Notes: a model not told the origin generated them from the sequence alone. Counted from the stretch's first letter, positions 25,402 through 34,979 are shown. The stretch is DNA of 63,845 nucleotides from Streptomyces sp. NRRL S-337 (GCF_000720175.1 NZ_JOIX01000063.1:1-63845); one strand, 5' to 3'. Numbers and translations: made by a program.

Positions 25402-26499
25402 ATGAGTGTGGCCCTGACCAAGGGCGGCAATGTGTCGCTCAGCAAACAGGCGCCCGGCCTGACCGCCGTGAGCGTCGGGCTGGGCTGGCAGGTGGGCGCC
25501 GGTGGCGGAGCCGGCTTCGACCTGGACGCCAGTGCCCTGCTGTGCGACCGGTCCGGCACGGTCCTCTCCGACGACCACTTCGTCTTCTTCAACAACCTCC
25601 GCAGCCCGGACGGATCGGTCCGCCACTCCGGCAGTGAACCGGTCGGCGGCAGCGGCGGCGACGACGAACGGATCCACATCGACCTGACCACGGTCCCGCC
25701 CGAGGTCGAGAAGATCGTCTTCCCGGTCTCGCTCTACGAGGCCGAGCAGCGCGGGCAGAGCTTCGGTCAGGTCCAGCGCGCCCACATCCGGGTGGTCGAC
25801 GAGACCACCGGTACCGAGCTGGCCCGCTACGACCTGCGCGGTGACGCGGCCAGCGAGACCGCCATGGTCTTCGGCGAGCTGTACCGGCACGGCGCGGAGT
25901 GGAAGTTCCGGGCCGTCGGCCAGGGCTATGCCTCCGGGCTGGCCGGGATCGCACAGGACTTCGGCGTCGACGTCCTCCGGCCCCAGCCACCGGCCGCCAC
26001 ACCAGGCACACCGACCGCACCCGCCGCGCCGTTCCCGCCGGCCCCGCAGACCCCGCCGGCCGTCGCCCCCTCTGCACCACACGCCTCCACCGCCCCCTCA
26101 TCCACCGGGAGTTCCCCCATGACCTGCTTCTTCGACCCCGGCCACGGCCCCGGCAGCACGCCCGTCACCTGGTCCCCGCAGTGGGGCGTGCCGCGCCAGA
26201 TCCAGGCGTGCCCCGGCTGCGCCCAGCGCGTCCGGACCACGCCGCCGCCGTACTACACCGCGCCCCAGGCCGGATACCCGGATCCGTACGCGCAAGGGGC
26301 CCCGCAGGGCTACCCGCAGCCGGTGCAGCAGGGCTATCCGCAGCAGCCGGACCACCACCAGCAGGGCGGCGGCCGGAGGTTCGGCACCGGTGCGCTGATC
26401 GGCGCCGGCGCGGCCGGGCTGGTCGGCGGCGCCCTCCTCAACGAAGCCTTCGACGACGACGAACCGGACGTCGTGGTGAACAACTTCTACGAGGAATAA
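25402..26499 (+). CDS. TerD family stress protein with Gly/Pro/Gln-rich tail
   Basis: A 365-residue protein. Residues 1-190 are a TerD domain: MSVALTKGGNVSLSK start, GFDLDASALLCDRSG, GGDDERIHIDLTTVPPE and the end FGELYRHGAEWKFRAVGQGY. The C-terminal half is Pro/Ala linker, a short CPGCAQRV zinc-knuckle-like piece, Gln/Tyr/Pro repeats (QGYPQPVQQGYPQQP) and a small Gly/Ala hydrophobic segment (GALIGAGAAGLVGGALLNEAF). The start has GGAGGAG. It is the second TerD protein in the window; the other, nuclease-fused one lies on the far side of the conflict array and shares nearly the same domain ending. Confidence 0.9.
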   Translation: MSVALTKGGNVSLSKQAPGLTAVSVGLGWQVGAGGGAGFDLDASALLCDRSGTVLSDDHFVFFNNLRSPDGSVRHSGSEPVGGSGGDDERIHIDLTTVPPEVEKIVFPVSLYEAEQRGQSFGQVQRAHIRVVDETTGTELARYDLRGDAASETAMVFGELYRHGAEWKFRAVGQGYASGLAGIAQDFGVDVLRPQPPAATPGTPTAPAAPFPPAPQTPPAVAPSAPHASTAPSSTGSSPMTCFFDPGHGPGSTPVTWSPQWGVPRQIQACPGCAQRVRTTPPPYYTAPQAGYPDPYAQGAPQGYPQPVQQGYPQQPDHHQQGGGRRFGTGALIGAGAAGLVGGALLNEAFDDDEPDVVVNNFYEE

Positions 26500-26500
26500 G

Positions 26501-26542
26501 CACAGAGGCACCAGCACAGAGGCACCAGCGCAGAGGCATGAG
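26501..26542. repeat. Three tandem 14-bp repeats
   Basis: Two identical copies of CACAGAGGCACCAG and a third with three changes lie directly after the TerD stop codon and before the terminator hairpin. Confidence 0.8.
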
Positions 26543-26543
26543 C

Positions 26544-26582
26544 GAACGGGGCGGGCACCTGGGTGCCCTGCCCGCCCCGTTC
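26544..26582. terminator. Bidirectional hairpin terminator
   Basis: GAACGGGGCGGGCA and TGCCCGCCCCGTTC form a perfect 14-bp stem with an 11-nt loop between the convergent TerD and DUF305 genes. Confidence 0.9.
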
Positions 26583-26606
26583 TGTGGCTGCCGTGGAGAC
26601 CGGGCG

Positions 26607-27296
26607 TCAGCCGAGCAGCTTCCGCATCCGGGCGATCTCCGCGTTCTGGGCGGTGATGATGTCACCGGCGAGCTTCTTGGCCGGGCCGTACGCGCCCTGC
26701 TTCCGCTCGGTCCCGGCCATCGCGACCGCGCCCTGGTGGTGCTTGACCATCAGCTTCAGGAACTGGGTGTCGAACGCCTTCCCGGTGGCGTTCTTCATCG
26801 TCGCCATCTCCTGGGCACTCATCATGCCGGGCATGGTCTTGCCCTCCCCGTGGTCCGTGCCCGCCATGCCTTCCATGCCCTCCATGCCGTGCGTCCCGCC
26901 GTGCATCCCGGCCATGTCGTCGTCCTGGGGGACCTTCTCGCCCCAGGACTTCAGCCAGCCGGACATGGTCGTGATCTCCGGGTCCTGGGCCTTCTTGATC
27001 GTGGCGGCGAGCGCCTTGACGTCCGCCGAACCGGCCCGGGTGGCGGCCAGGTCGGCCATGGCCACGGCCTGGCGGTGGTGCGGGATCATCTCCTGCGCGA
27101 AGGTGACGTCGGCGGCGTTGTGCTTGCCCGCGGACGCGCCCGCCGTCGCGGACGGCTTGCCGCTCGGGGACGCGTCGTCGGTCTTGCCGCCGTCGCTGCC
27201 GCAGGCGGACAGGGTGAGGGCCGCCGCGGTCACGGCGGCCGCCGCCAGCGCGGCGCGACGGGTCAGTACGGTTCGGGCATTACGGGTCGCGTGCAT
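26607..27296 (-). CDS. DUF305 lipoprotein (metal-related)
   Basis: A 229-residue exported lipoprotein: signal peptide ending in the lipobox LTLSAC, a short linker, then two DUF305 halves with the paired motifs FAQEMIPHHRQAVAMA and FLKLMVKHHQGAVAMA. The Met/His-rich middle (GMHGGTHGMEGMEGMAG) is typical of copper-handling members. DUF305 proteins are ferritin-like helical bundles often found beside copper genes. GGAG precedes the ATG. It is the downstream partner of the DUF6153 gene, 96 bp away, and probably in the same transcript. Confidence 0.9.
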   Translation of the reverse strand: MHATRNARTVLTRRAALAAAAVTAAALTLSACGSDGGKTDDASPSGKPSATAGASAGKHNAADVTFAQEMIPHHRQAVAMADLAATRAGSADVKALAATIKKAQDPEITTMSGWLKSWGEKVPQDDDMAGMHGGTHGMEGMEGMAGTDHGEGKTMPGMMSAQEMATMKNATGKAFDTQFLKLMVKHHQGAVAMAGTERKQGAYGPAKKLAGDIITAQNAEIARMRKLLG

Positions 27297-27392
27297 GACG
27301 CAAAGCTCCTGTGATCAGTGGATGGAAGGCGTGCTCGTCCGCGGCGCAGACCGGCCATGAGGGCGTACGGCGCTGCGCCGGGCGGGCGCGTC

Positions 27393-27884
27393 CTATATCC
27401 GCAGGACCTGGAGCTGGGCGAGGGAGGGCGGGGCGCGGGCCCCGGTGGTGCCGTCCGCCAACCGATCCGCGAGCAGCACCGTGCGATCGGAGGTGCCGGC
27501 CAGGGAGGCGGGCAGCGCGGGAAGGGCGGGAGCGGCGGGAAGCGCGCCCGAGGCGCACGTCGGGTCGGCGTGGTGGGCGTGCCCCTTGCCTCCGCCGGTG
27601 CGGTCAGCGCCGTCGTCGTGGCCCGGGCAGCAGCCGTGCTGTCCGTGGTCGCAGGAAGCGGAGACGGAGGCGGGCGCCGGGGCCGGTGCCGGGGCGGCCA
27701 TCGCCGTCGTCGGCCGCATCTGGTGGGCGGCGTGCGCGGGGGACGGGGAGGTCGGCAGCGCACCGGTGTTCGCCAGTCCGTGCATGCCCAGCAGGCCCGC
27801 CAGCACGGTGAGCACGAGCAGCGTCGTCAGCCGCAGCCTCGGCTGCGGGGCGGACGCGTGCTCGCGGATGCTCACGGACCCCAT
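27393..27884 (-). CDS. DUF6153 family membrane/exported protein
   Basis: A 163-residue protein with one N-terminal hydrophobic helix (LTTLLVLTVLAGLLGMHGLA) followed by an extracellular part rich in His and Cys (CDHGQHGCCPGHDD, HAHHADPTC). This matches the DUF6153 family that commonly precedes DUF305 lipoproteins in streptomycetes. The His/Cys clusters suggest metal, probably copper, binding. The start is uncertain: the ATG lacks a clear ribosome site, and a GTG three codons downstream is an alternative. Confidence 0.75.
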   Translation of the reverse strand: MGSVSIREHASAPQPRLRLTTLLVLTVLAGLLGMHGLANTGALPTSPSPAHAAHQMRPTTAMAAPAPAPAPASVSASCDHGQHGCCPGHDDGADRTGGGKGHAHHADPTCASGALPAAPALPALPASLAGTSDRTVLLADRLADGTTGARAPPSLAQLQVLRI

Positions 27885-28164
27885 CGTAGGGAAGGCCGGA
27901 CGGGGAGCCCGCGCCGGTACCGCGCGGGCCGACTGTGAGCCGCGTCGCACAGCGGCGCCGTGAAGTCCAGCCTGCCCGTACCGGATTCATCAGGGCTTGT
28001 CGGTCATGCGGGGGCCGCCGCCCGGGGATCTGCACGGAAGCATCACAACCTCTTCGTATCGCGTCCGGGGGGTGCCGTTAGCGTTGCTGATCGCTCGATC
28101 CCGAGTGCGATTGTGATCCGGTCTCCGGCGTCCCTGACGGCGCGACAGCACAGAAAGCTCGCAG

Positions 28165-29070
28165 ATGGACTACTGCTCCTCGTGCCGCCGGAACCTCAAC
28201 GGGGCACTCGTGTGCCCGGGTTGTGGTGATTACGCCCCGGACATAGCCCCGCCCACCCACCGCCAGGCCCCTACGGGTGCCGAGGCGGCCGCACTGTGGG
28301 AGTCCTGGCAGGCGCCGGAAGCCACACCCGCCCTCTACGAGGAGGCCATGACGCCGGCGCGGGCCGAGACGGCTGCCGCGACCGCCCCCGAGGCGGGCCT
28401 CGTGGCCTCCGAGGGCACGGACGTCCCGGCCGCCACCGGCACTGGACAGGGCCGCGCCGCGCGGCGCCGGCAGCTGGCACGGTGGAAGAAGTACCGCCGC
28501 CGGGCGGTGGCCGCGACCGCGTTCGCGCTGGTCGGCGGCACGGTGACCGCGACGCTGCTGCAGAACAACCGGCCCGCCACCGCCCACGCCCAGGCGTCCG
28601 CGGCACCGGACCCGGAGACCGTCTCCGCGCCCGGGACCCCGACCGCCTCGGAGGAGCCGGACGGCCGGGCCTCCCGGCACCCCGGTGACCGTGCGCCCCT
28701 GGGCCGCCACCGCAAGCCCGACGCCGCCGGCCACTCCTCCGCCCCGGCGGCCGCGCAGCAGCCCTCCGCCGCCCCGACGCACTCCGCCCCGTCCCCCGGC
28801 ACCGCACCGCACACCGCGGCCGCACCGGCCCCGGGCAGGCACGCCGCCCACACCGACACGGCACCCGCGGCCGCCGCACCGGCCTCCTCCGGGCAGTCCG
28901 CCCCGGACTCGGGCGGCTCCTCGGCGCAGCAGCCCGCGAGCTCCGGCGCCGACTCGGGCTCGTCCTCGACAACCCCGACGCAAACGCAGCCGTCGACGAC
29001 GCCGAGCTCGCCGTCCACCGAGCCGACCTCGCCGGCCCACCTCTGCGTGCTCGGCGTCGTCTGCCTCTGA
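28165..29070 (+). CDS. Zinc-ribbon membrane protein with Ala/Ser/Pro-rich exterior
   Basis: A 301-residue protein. Residues 4-21 form a four-cysteine zinc ribbon (CSSCRRNLNGALVCPGCG). A basic stretch (RRRQLARWKKYRRR) precedes one membrane helix at about 115-132, and the remaining 170 residues are low-complexity Ala/Ser/Pro/Thr, ending PAHLCVLGVVCL with two cysteines. The order suggests a cytoplasmic zinc ribbon and an extended extracellular tail. I know of similar streptomycete proteins but no function. The ribosome site is weak (GAAAG). It ends 16 bp from the convergent chitinase gene. Confidence 0.75.
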   Translation: MDYCSSCRRNLNGALVCPGCGDYAPDIAPPTHRQAPTGAEAAALWESWQAPEATPALYEEAMTPARAETAAATAPEAGLVASEGTDVPAATGTGQGRAARRRQLARWKKYRRRAVAATAFALVGGTVTATLLQNNRPATAHAQASAAPDPETVSAPGTPTASEEPDGRASRHPGDRAPLGRHRKPDAAGHSSAPAAAQQPSAAPTHSAPSPGTAPHTAAAPAPGRHAAHTDTAPAAAAPASSGQSAPDSGGSSAQQPASSGADSGSSSTTPTQTQPSTTPSSPSTEPTSPAHLCVLGVVCL

Positions 29071-29086
29071 CCTGCGGAGCCGTCGT

Positions 29087-30610
29087 TCAGCAGGCCCCGA
29101 GGTCCTGCCACACGCCCCACTCACCGGTGGTGCCGGGCTCCTCGCCGGTGGTCCACCACTTGGCCTTCCAGGTGTGGCCCTGGTGGGAGACCTGCTGGCC
29201 ACCGGTGTACACCGCGCCGGCGGACCAGGCCGCGGCGGTGCACTGATGGCCGCTGCCGCCGGTGACGGTCAGCACGTACGTCGTGGTGTGGCTGCCGGTG
29301 GTGCCCGTGCCGGTGAGGGTGAGGGTGTACGTGCCCGAGGCCGTCGCCGGTGTCGTGGCGAGGGTGAGCGTCGAGGAGCCGCCGGCGGTCACCGAGGTGG
29401 GGCTGAGTGAGGCGGTGACGCCCGCGGGGGCGCCGCCGACCGTGAGCCTGACCGGCTGCGCGGCGCCCGCGGTCACCGCGGTCCGCACGGTGGTGGTGGC
29501 CGTCTTCCCCGCGGCGACCGAACCGGCAGCGGGCGCGGCGGTCACCGAGAAGTCGTCGGCCGGGGTGCCCGTACTGCCCGTGAAGGGCGCGAAGACGTGG
29601 GTGAAGTCCCAGGTGTTCTGCTGGATTCCGGAGCAGTTGTCCGCGGCCTTGCCGCCGGGGCAACCGCCGTTGTCCCGCTGGAGCGCCCAGAACGACAGGG
29701 TGTTGAGGCCCTTGGCGACCGCCCAGTCGTAGACCTGGGTGGCGTGGGCCAGGGTGAAGGTCTCGGCCGGGCCGAAGTCGTCGACGCCGGGCATCTCGGT
29801 GACGCCGATCATCCCCCACAGCCGGGCGTCCGGCGTGCCCGGGTAGAGCCGGGCCAGCTGGTCATGCAGGCTCTGGGCGGCGGTCTTCGTGTCCGCCGCC
29901 ATGTCGTGGGCGGCGTTGTCGTAGTAGTCGAATGTCATGAGGTTGGCGACGTCCACCCGCGTGCCGTTGCTCACTGCGTTCCGCAGCACCGCGAGACCGC
30001 TGTCGGCGAGGCCGTGGGTGGTGGTCGGCAGGGTGTAGGAGATCTCCAGGGTGCGCCCGTTCGCCGCCGCCCAGTCCTGGACCAGCTTGAGGGCCTTGTT
30101 CCGGCGGTCGATGCCGGCGGCGTTGTCCAGCGAGTCGACCTCGACGTCCATGTCGAGCCGGGCCACGTCGTAGGTGGTGACGACCTTCTCGTAGGCGGCG
30201 GCGATCCTGCTCACGTCCGTACAGCTGTCGGCGATCTCGGTGCCGGTGGTGTCCGCGGCGTAGCCGCCGAACGAGGGGATGGCGTCCCCGCCGCGGGCCT
30301 GGAGGGTCTTGATGTCGTCGCCGAACACGGCCGCGGAGACCGGCTTCCCGGTGTCGCCGTTCCAGTAGGGCGTGCACGAGCCCTTGGCCTCCGTCTGGAG
30401 GAAGGCCATGGTCAGGTGCTTCGCGCCCGACGCGGCGGCCAGCGCGGCGGGGCTCTCGCCGGTCCACGCCTCGAAGTAGGGGGCGAAGACCCGGTCCGGA
30501 AGGGGGGTCGCCGCGTGGGCGGTGCCGCCGCCCAGCGCGGTCAGGCCGGCCGCGGCCACCGCGGTGACGGCGGCGGCGAGAGCCGCCCGGAAGGAGCGCA
30601 TACGTCTCAT
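29087..30610 (-). CDS. Secreted GH18 chitinase with C-terminal chitin-binding module
   Basis: A 507-residue enzyme: signal peptide (cleavage near GGTAHA), GH18 catalytic domain with the DxDxE catalytic signature in [12 protein letters not shown] and the substrate-binding strand [10 protein letters not shown], an Ig/FN3-like Thr/Val domain (about 350-450), and a CBM5/12-type chitin-binding module at the end ([19 protein letters not shown] ... WWTTGEEPG). It hydrolyses chitin outside the cell. Two closely spaced ATG codons begin the signal peptide; the first is used here. DasR-like repeats lie about 100 bp upstream, consistent with chitin/GlcNAc control. Confidence 0.92.
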   Translation of the reverse strand: MRRMRSFRAALAAAVTAVAAAGLTALGGGTAHAATPLPDRVFAPYFEAWTGESPAALAAASGAKHLTMAFLQTEAKGSCTPYWNGDTGKPVSAAVFGDDIKTLQARGGDAIPSFGGYAADTTGTEIADSCTDVSRIAAAYEKVVTTYDVARLDMDVEVDSLDNAAGIDRRNKALKLVQDWAAANGRTLEISYTLPTTTHGLADSGLAVLRNAVSNGTRVDVANLMTFDYYDNAAHDMAADTKTAAQSLHDQLARLYPGTPDARLWGMIGVTEMPGVDDFGPAETFTLAHATQVYDWAVAKGLNTLSFWALQRDNGGCPGGKAADNCSGIQQNTWDFTHVFAPFTGSTGTPADDFSVTAAPAAGSVAAGKTATTTVRTAVTAGAAQPVRLTVGGAPAGVTASLSPTSVTAGGSSTLTLATTPATASGTYTLTLTGTGTTGSHTTTYVLTVTGGSGHQCTAAAWSAGAVYTGGQQVSHQGHTWKAKWWTTGEEPGTTGEWGVWQDLGAC

Positions 30611-30710
30611 GTCCGTCCAAGGGGTGAGGAGGGGGACGCGCCGCCAATTCCCGTTCATGTCACGGTGGTTGGCATGAGATAGGGGATAGCCCCGTGGGCG
30701 ACGGCCCGTC

Positions 30711-30740
30711 AATGGACTGGACCAAGACAGGAATAGACCA
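30711..30740 (-). promoter_or_regulatory. Direct repeats resembling chitinase operator / DasR site
   Basis: Read on the chitinase strand, TGGTCTATTCCT and TGGTCCAGTCCA are two 12-bp repeats 4 bp apart. Streptomyces chitinase promoters are known for 12-bp repeats near TGGTCCAGACCT, which overlap DasR responsive elements. The second copy with its flanks matches about 12 of 16 positions of the DasR consensus as I remember it. Confidence 0.5.
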
Positions 30741-30894
30741 ATTCACGGGCGGCGGCACTGCGCTCCTGCCCAGCTTTCAGGCGGCGCCCTGGACCACTCG
30801 CCCACCCGGGACGAGGAGGACGACGGCGAGCGGCCCGACGGCGAGGCCCGCCGGCCGGCCGCGGGGCGTCACGCGGCGCCGCGTCCGGCCGGGG

Positions 30895-32439
30895 TCAGGT
30901 GGCCGACCGCGTCCGGGACTTGAGGACCTGGGTGCCGATGGCGAGCGTGACGGCGAGGAGCAGGACGTAGAAGACGCCTATCTTGCGCAGGTCGTCGAGG
31001 AAGAACCAGATGGCGGTCAGGGCGGTGAACCAGAAGGCCACCAGCGCGAACCCGCCGGAGCGTTCGTCCCGGTACCCGGCGGCCAGGCACAGCGCGGCGA
31101 CGACCGCGAGGAGCAGGGCGATGACGACGTAGTGGGTGTCCCAGTCCAGGTATCCGCGGGCCATTTCGGACCACACGGCCACGGCCTCGGCGACCGGGCC
31201 CCACACCACCGCGCAGGCGAGCCGCGCCGACCAGAGCAGCAGCACCGCACCGGCGACCGCGGCGAGCAGCGCGACCCGGGAGAACTGGCCGACCTCGATC
31301 ACCTGCGAACGGGAGATGACCAGCGACAGCACACAGCCGAGCAGCGCCACCGCGCCCTCGGCGGTGGGCCGGAAGACCACCCGGCCGGGCAGCCGCCGGC
31401 GCTGCGGCCGCGCCGCGGGCTCCGGGACGGGCTCCCCGGGAGGCTCCGGTGCGGCGGCCGGACCCGAGGCGGCCGGGCCCTTCGCCGGGGCCGGCCCGGC
31501 CGGGGCCGCCGCCCGCGGGTCGAGCGCGGTGGGGGTCGGGACGGCGGCGGGTGCGGCCGCGGGGACGACCGCGGGTCTGCGTGCGGCAGCCGGTACCGGC
31601 TCGGGCGCCGGGGCGGCGGCCGCGGTGAGGGCGGCGCGCATCGCGGCGGCGCTGGGGTACCGGCCGTCGCGGTCCTTGTGCAGCGCCCGGACGATCACCG
31701 CGTCGAGGGCGGCCGGCAGTTCCGGCCGGAGCCGGGACGGCGGGACCGGGTCGGCCGCCAGGTGCTGGTGCATGACGGAGAACGGCGAGTCCCCGGTGTA
31801 CGGCGGGCGGCCGGTCAGCAGTTCGTGGAGCAGACAGGCCACCGCGTAGAGGTCGGTGCGGTGATCGGTCTCGGCACCGTTGATCTGTTCCGGCGCGAGG
31901 TAGGCGGGCGTGCCGACCGCCACCCCCGTCCCGGTCAGCCGGGTGGCCACCTCGCTGAGCGCCTTGGCGATGCCGAAGTCGACGACCTTCGCGGTGCCGG
32001 CGCCGGTGAGCATCACGTTCGCGGGCTTGATGTCGCGGTGGACGATGGCGTGCCGGTGGCTGTGGTCGAGCGCGTCCAGCACCTGGCAGGTGAGGTCGAC
32101 GGCCTGCGCCAGGGGCAGCGGGCCCGCGTCGAGGACCCGGCTCAGGGTGCGGCCCTCGACGTACTCCATCACCAGGTAGGGCTCGGTGGCCCCGTCGGCG
32201 GTGTCCTCGCCGACGTCGTGCACGGTGGCCACGCCGGGGTGGTTGAGCGCGGCCGCGGCCCGCGCCTCGCGCTGGAACCGGCTGAGGAACTCGGGCTGCC
32301 GGGCCAGCTCGGCGGAGAGCGTCTTGACCGCGACGGTGCGGCGCAACCGGTGGTCGACGGCCCGGTGGACGGTCCCCATCCCGCCCTGCCCGAGCTGTTC
32401 CACCAGCTCGTAACGCTGCCCCAACATCCTGCGCTCCAC
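30895..32439 (-). CDS. Transmembrane Ser/Thr protein kinase (PknB type)
   Basis: A 514-residue kinase with all catalytic motifs: GQGGMGTVHRA (Gly loop), VAVKTL (Lys), HRDIKPANVML (catalytic Asp), DFGIAKAL and GTPAYLAPEQ. An Ala/Pro linker of about 90 residues follows residue 280, then four or five membrane helices at 365-510. Most PknB kinases have one helix and an extracellular sensor; here the membrane domain itself is multi-pass with little outside. GGAGGAA lies just before the GTG start. A PP2C phosphatase gene lies upstream on the same strand, a natural antagonist. Confidence 0.92.
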   Translation of the reverse strand: MERRMLGQRYELVEQLGQGGMGTVHRAVDHRLRRTVAVKTLSAELARQPEFLSRFQREARAAAALNHPGVATVHDVGEDTADGATEPYLVMEYVEGRTLSRVLDAGPLPLAQAVDLTCQVLDALDHSHRHAIVHRDIKPANVMLTGAGTAKVVDFGIAKALSEVATRLTGTGVAVGTPAYLAPEQINGAETDHRTDLYAVACLLHELLTGRPPYTGDSPFSVMHQHLAADPVPPSRLRPELPAALDAVIVRALHKDRDGRYPSAAAMRAALTAAAAPAPEPVPAAARRPAVVPAAAPAAVPTPTALDPRAAAPAGPAPAKGPAASGPAAAPEPPGEPVPEPAARPQRRRLPGRVVFRPTAEGAVALLGCVLSLVISRSQVIEVGQFSRVALLAAVAGAVLLLWSARLACAVVWGPVAEAVAVWSEMARGYLDWDTHYVVIALLLAVVAALCLAAGYRDERSGGFALVAFWFTALTAIWFFLDDLRKIGVFYVLLLAVTLAIGTQVLKSRTRSAT

Positions 32440-32533
32440 CGGGTTCCTCCACGGACCGTCACCGTTTGCACCACGGCCGAAGACGCCACCGGGCGGGGGC
32501 GGGTTCCGTACGGGGTGGGCGTGTGGGATCCCC

Positions 32534-32565
32534 CACTGCGGGCCCCACTGCGGGCCCCACTGCGG
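32534..32565. repeat. Tandem 12-bp repeat between phosphatase and kinase genes
   Basis: About 2.7 copies of CACTGCGGGCCC in the 195-bp gap between the PP2C stop and the kinase start. The rest of the gap is GC-rich low-complexity sequence with no gene. Confidence 0.6.
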
Positions 32566-32634
32566 CTCTTCCGGCGGCCCCGGAGGCGGTTCCGCGGGCG
32601 GCCCGGGAGGCGGTCCGGGCGGTCGCCGGGGCCG

Positions 32635-33375
32635 TCAGTCACCGATGCCGATCAGCGCCAGCGTGATGTTGTCCGGCCCGCCGGCCTCGATGGCGGTCTT
32701 CCACAGTTCGAAGGCGGCCCGGCCGGTGTCGTGGGCGCGCAGGAGGTCGCCGAGGGTGGGTTCGGGGACCGGGTCGGTCAGGCCGTCGGTGCACACGAGG
32801 TAGCGGTTGCGGGGGGTGAGCGGGGCGGTGGTGACGTGCGGGGTGATCTCGTTGTACGTCCGGGTGCCGCCGAGCGCCTGGGTGACCAGGGAGGTGGTGC
32901 GGTGGCCCGGGGCGAGCGGCGGGCTGTCGTCCACGCTCATCCGGTGCAGGCCCTCCTCGGTCACGGACAGCACCCGGCTGTCACCGACGTTGAAGACCAC
33001 CAGGGACTCGCGCAGTACCACCGCGCCGGCCACCGTCGTGCCCATGGTGTCGAGCTCCGGGTCCCGGCCGGCGGCCGCGTAGACCGCCCGGTTGCAGACG
33101 TCCAGGGCCTCCCGGACCGCCTGTTCGCTGCCGAGGCCGGGGCCGACCGCGGCCAGTTGCCGGACGGTCAGCGCACTGGCCACCTCGCCGGCCGGCTGGC
33201 CGCCGATGCCGTCGGCGACCGCGACCACGAGCGGGGTGCCCAGCGGGAACACCAGCGTCTGCGGATTCTCGGTCACCGTGCCGCACAGCGTCCACGGCCC
33301 GGCCACCAGGCTGTCCTCGTTGTGGTCGCGCAGCAGCCCGGGATGGCTGAGGGCGGTGACGGTGATGTAGGGCAT
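32635..33375 (-). CDS. PP2C-family Ser/Thr protein phosphatase
   Basis: A 246-residue cytoplasmic enzyme with the PP2C metal-binding motifs in order: RDHNEDS, VAVADGIGG, TMGTTVAGAVV, FNVGDSRV, LVCTDGLTD and GGPDNITL. It needs Mn or Mg and removes phosphate from Ser/Thr. It is likely to reverse the action of the kinase encoded next downstream; the site-2 protease gene lies just upstream on the same strand. Confidence 0.93.
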   Translation of the reverse strand: MPYITVTALSHPGLLRDHNEDSLVAGPWTLCGTVTENPQTLVFPLGTPLVVAVADGIGGQPAGEVASALTVRQLAAVGPGLGSEQAVREALDVCNRAVYAAAGRDPELDTMGTTVAGAVVLRESLVVFNVGDSRVLSVTEEGLHRMSVDDSPPLAPGHRTTSLVTQALGGTRTYNEITPHVTTAPLTPRNRYLVCTDGLTDPVPEPTLGDLLRAHDTGRAAFELWKTAIEAGGPDNITLALIGIGD

Positions 33376-33417
33376 GGCGGGTCCCGTCTGTCGGAGGCCG
33401 GCGCGGGCCGGCCGTGG

Positions 33418-34554
33418 TCAGCCCTGGCCGACGGTGCCGCCCAGCGTGCGGCGCCGCAGGAGCCGGGTGATGTCCTTGGCGGTGACGATCCCGACGAGGT
33501 GGCCGCCGTCGACGACCAGGATGCGCGGGCCGGTGCGCAGACCGATCCGGTCGACCGCCTCGCCCAGCTCCTCGTCGGGGGCGGCGACCGCGCACTGCGA
33601 CAGCGGCACCGCCACCTCGCGCACCCGCAGGGTCTCCCGTTCGGCCACCGGTACGGCCGCCAGCCGGCGCAGCTGCACGAGCCCGCTGGGGCGGCCCTCG
33701 AAGTCCAGCAGCGGCAGGGCGGAGTGGTGTGCGGGCACGGCCACCTCGTCGATGAACCGCTGGACGCTCAGCCAGTCGGCGCCGCTGGTCACCGGGGCCG
33801 TCATGGCGTCGGCGACCCGCAGGCCCCGCAGCTCGGTGTGGAGCGCGGCGCGGCGGTGTTCCGCACCGGCCACGACCATCACGAAGAGCCCGACGAAGAC
33901 GATCCACAGTCCGCCCGGCGCCCCGCGCAGCACGGAGATCCAGCCGCCGGCCACCAGCAGGACGGCGAGCACCTGGCCGCTCCGGGAGGCCGCCAGGTCG
34001 GCCCGCTCGCGGTCCCCGGTCCGCCACCACAGGACGGCCTGGACGACCCGACCGCCGTCGAGCGGTACGGCCGGCAGCAGGTTGAAGACGCCGAGGAAGA
34101 GGTTGGCCCAGCCGAGCCACATCAGCACCACCGCGGGCACCTCCGCCCAGCCGGTGAGCTGGTACAGCCCGATGCCCGCGCCGAGCGCGGCACCGCCGAT
34201 GAGCAGGCTGGTGAGCGGGCCGCTGACGGCGACCGCGAAGGCCGCCGCGGCGGTCTTCGGCCGGCCCATCCGGGTCATCCCGCCCAGCGCCCACAGCGTC
34301 ACGTCCTCGACGGAGATCTGCTTCCGGCGGGCGGTCGCGGCATGGGCCGTCTCGTGCAGCAGCAGGCTTCCGGTGAGCAGCGCGGCACCGACGACCCCGG
34401 CGAGCGCGTAGACCGCGTCCGGACGGCCCGGGGTCCAGGCGGGCAGGGCCTGCCGGCCGAGCCCGTAGGCGAACATCACCACCAGCAGGGGCACGCTCCA
34501 GTGCATCCGCAGCGGTACCCCGGCTACCTGTCCGACCCGCACCGAACCGTTCAT
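33418..34554 (-). CDS. Site-2 protease (M50 family) with CBS domains
   Basis: A 378-residue membrane metalloprotease. The zinc site is HETAH (residues 67-71) in a hydrophobic helix, with the second motif NLLPAVPLDGGR supplying the Asp ligand. Five or six membrane helices occupy residues 15-225; the C-terminal 150 residues are a pair of CBS repeats (VADAMT..., ...DGGHLVGIVTAKDITRLL), which bind adenine nucleotides in other proteins. Such intramembrane proteases release membrane-bound regulators. GGGAGA precedes the ATG. It is followed on the same strand by the PP2C gene. Confidence 0.92.
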   Translation of the reverse strand: MNGSVRVGQVAGVPLRMHWSVPLLVVMFAYGLGRQALPAWTPGRPDAVYALAGVVGAALLTGSLLLHETAHAATARRKQISVEDVTLWALGGMTRMGRPKTAAAAFAVAVSGPLTSLLIGGAALGAGIGLYQLTGWAEVPAVVLMWLGWANLFLGVFNLLPAVPLDGGRVVQAVLWWRTGDRERADLAASRSGQVLAVLLVAGGWISVLRGAPGGLWIVFVGLFVMVVAGAEHRRAALHTELRGLRVADAMTAPVTSGADWLSVQRFIDEVAVPAHHSALPLLDFEGRPSGLVQLRRLAAVPVAERETLRVREVAVPLSQCAVAAPDEELGEAVDRIGLRTGPRILVVDGGHLVGIVTAKDITRLLRRRTLGGTVGQG

Positions 34555-34691
34555 CGCCGTCTCCCACGCCCATTGTCGCTCGCGGGCCGCGTTCCACGCC
34601 GGACAGACGTCGCCGGACGGACGTCCTACCCTGGTCGTACGGCCGCGAGCGCGGTCGCGCAGTCCGTACCGGGCTCTGCCGGAGGTGCGCC

Positions 34692-34979
34692 ATGGGGCAC
34701 AGCCATCACTTCCACCTTGATCAGGGGGGCCACTCGATCACCGTGAACGTCGGCCCGGGCCGGGACGGGGAGCTGGAGCTCCTCGTCGACGGCAAGGTGG
34801 TCGCGTACCGGAAGCACCACGCGCCGGGGATGAACGTGCTGACCGGCGAGCTGCCCGACGAGCCCGTCCACCCCTTCCGGGTCCTGCTGCGGCAACCGCA
34901 CCTGGTTCCGTCCGTGCCGCGCTGCACGCTGGAGCTGGACGGGGTCAAGCAGCCGATGCCGGAGCGGCTGGTGCTCTGA
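34692..34979 (+). CDS. Small conserved-looking protein, unknown function
   Basis: A 95-residue soluble protein starting MGHSHHFHLDQGGHSITV, with a His-rich N-terminus that could bind metal, followed by beta-rich sequence (ELELLVDGKVVAYRKHH). GGAGG at ideal spacing marks the start. It is divergent from the site-2 protease gene, with the 137-bp gap serving both. I do not recognise a named family. Confidence 0.75.
   Translation: MGHSHHFHLDQGGHSITVNVGPGRDGELELLVDGKVVAYRKHHAPGMNVLTGELPDEPVHPFRVLLRQPHLVPSVPRCTLELDGVKQPMPERLVL

Noticed and set aside
26501..26542. CRISPR-like array
   Set aside because: The three 14-bp units are adjacent without spacers. No CRISPR array or cas gene was seen anywhere in the window.
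30694..34746. A 1350-codon plus-strand frame opposite the kinase, phosphatase and site-2 protease genes
   Set aside because: Same reason; the minus-strand genes have full catalytic motif sets.
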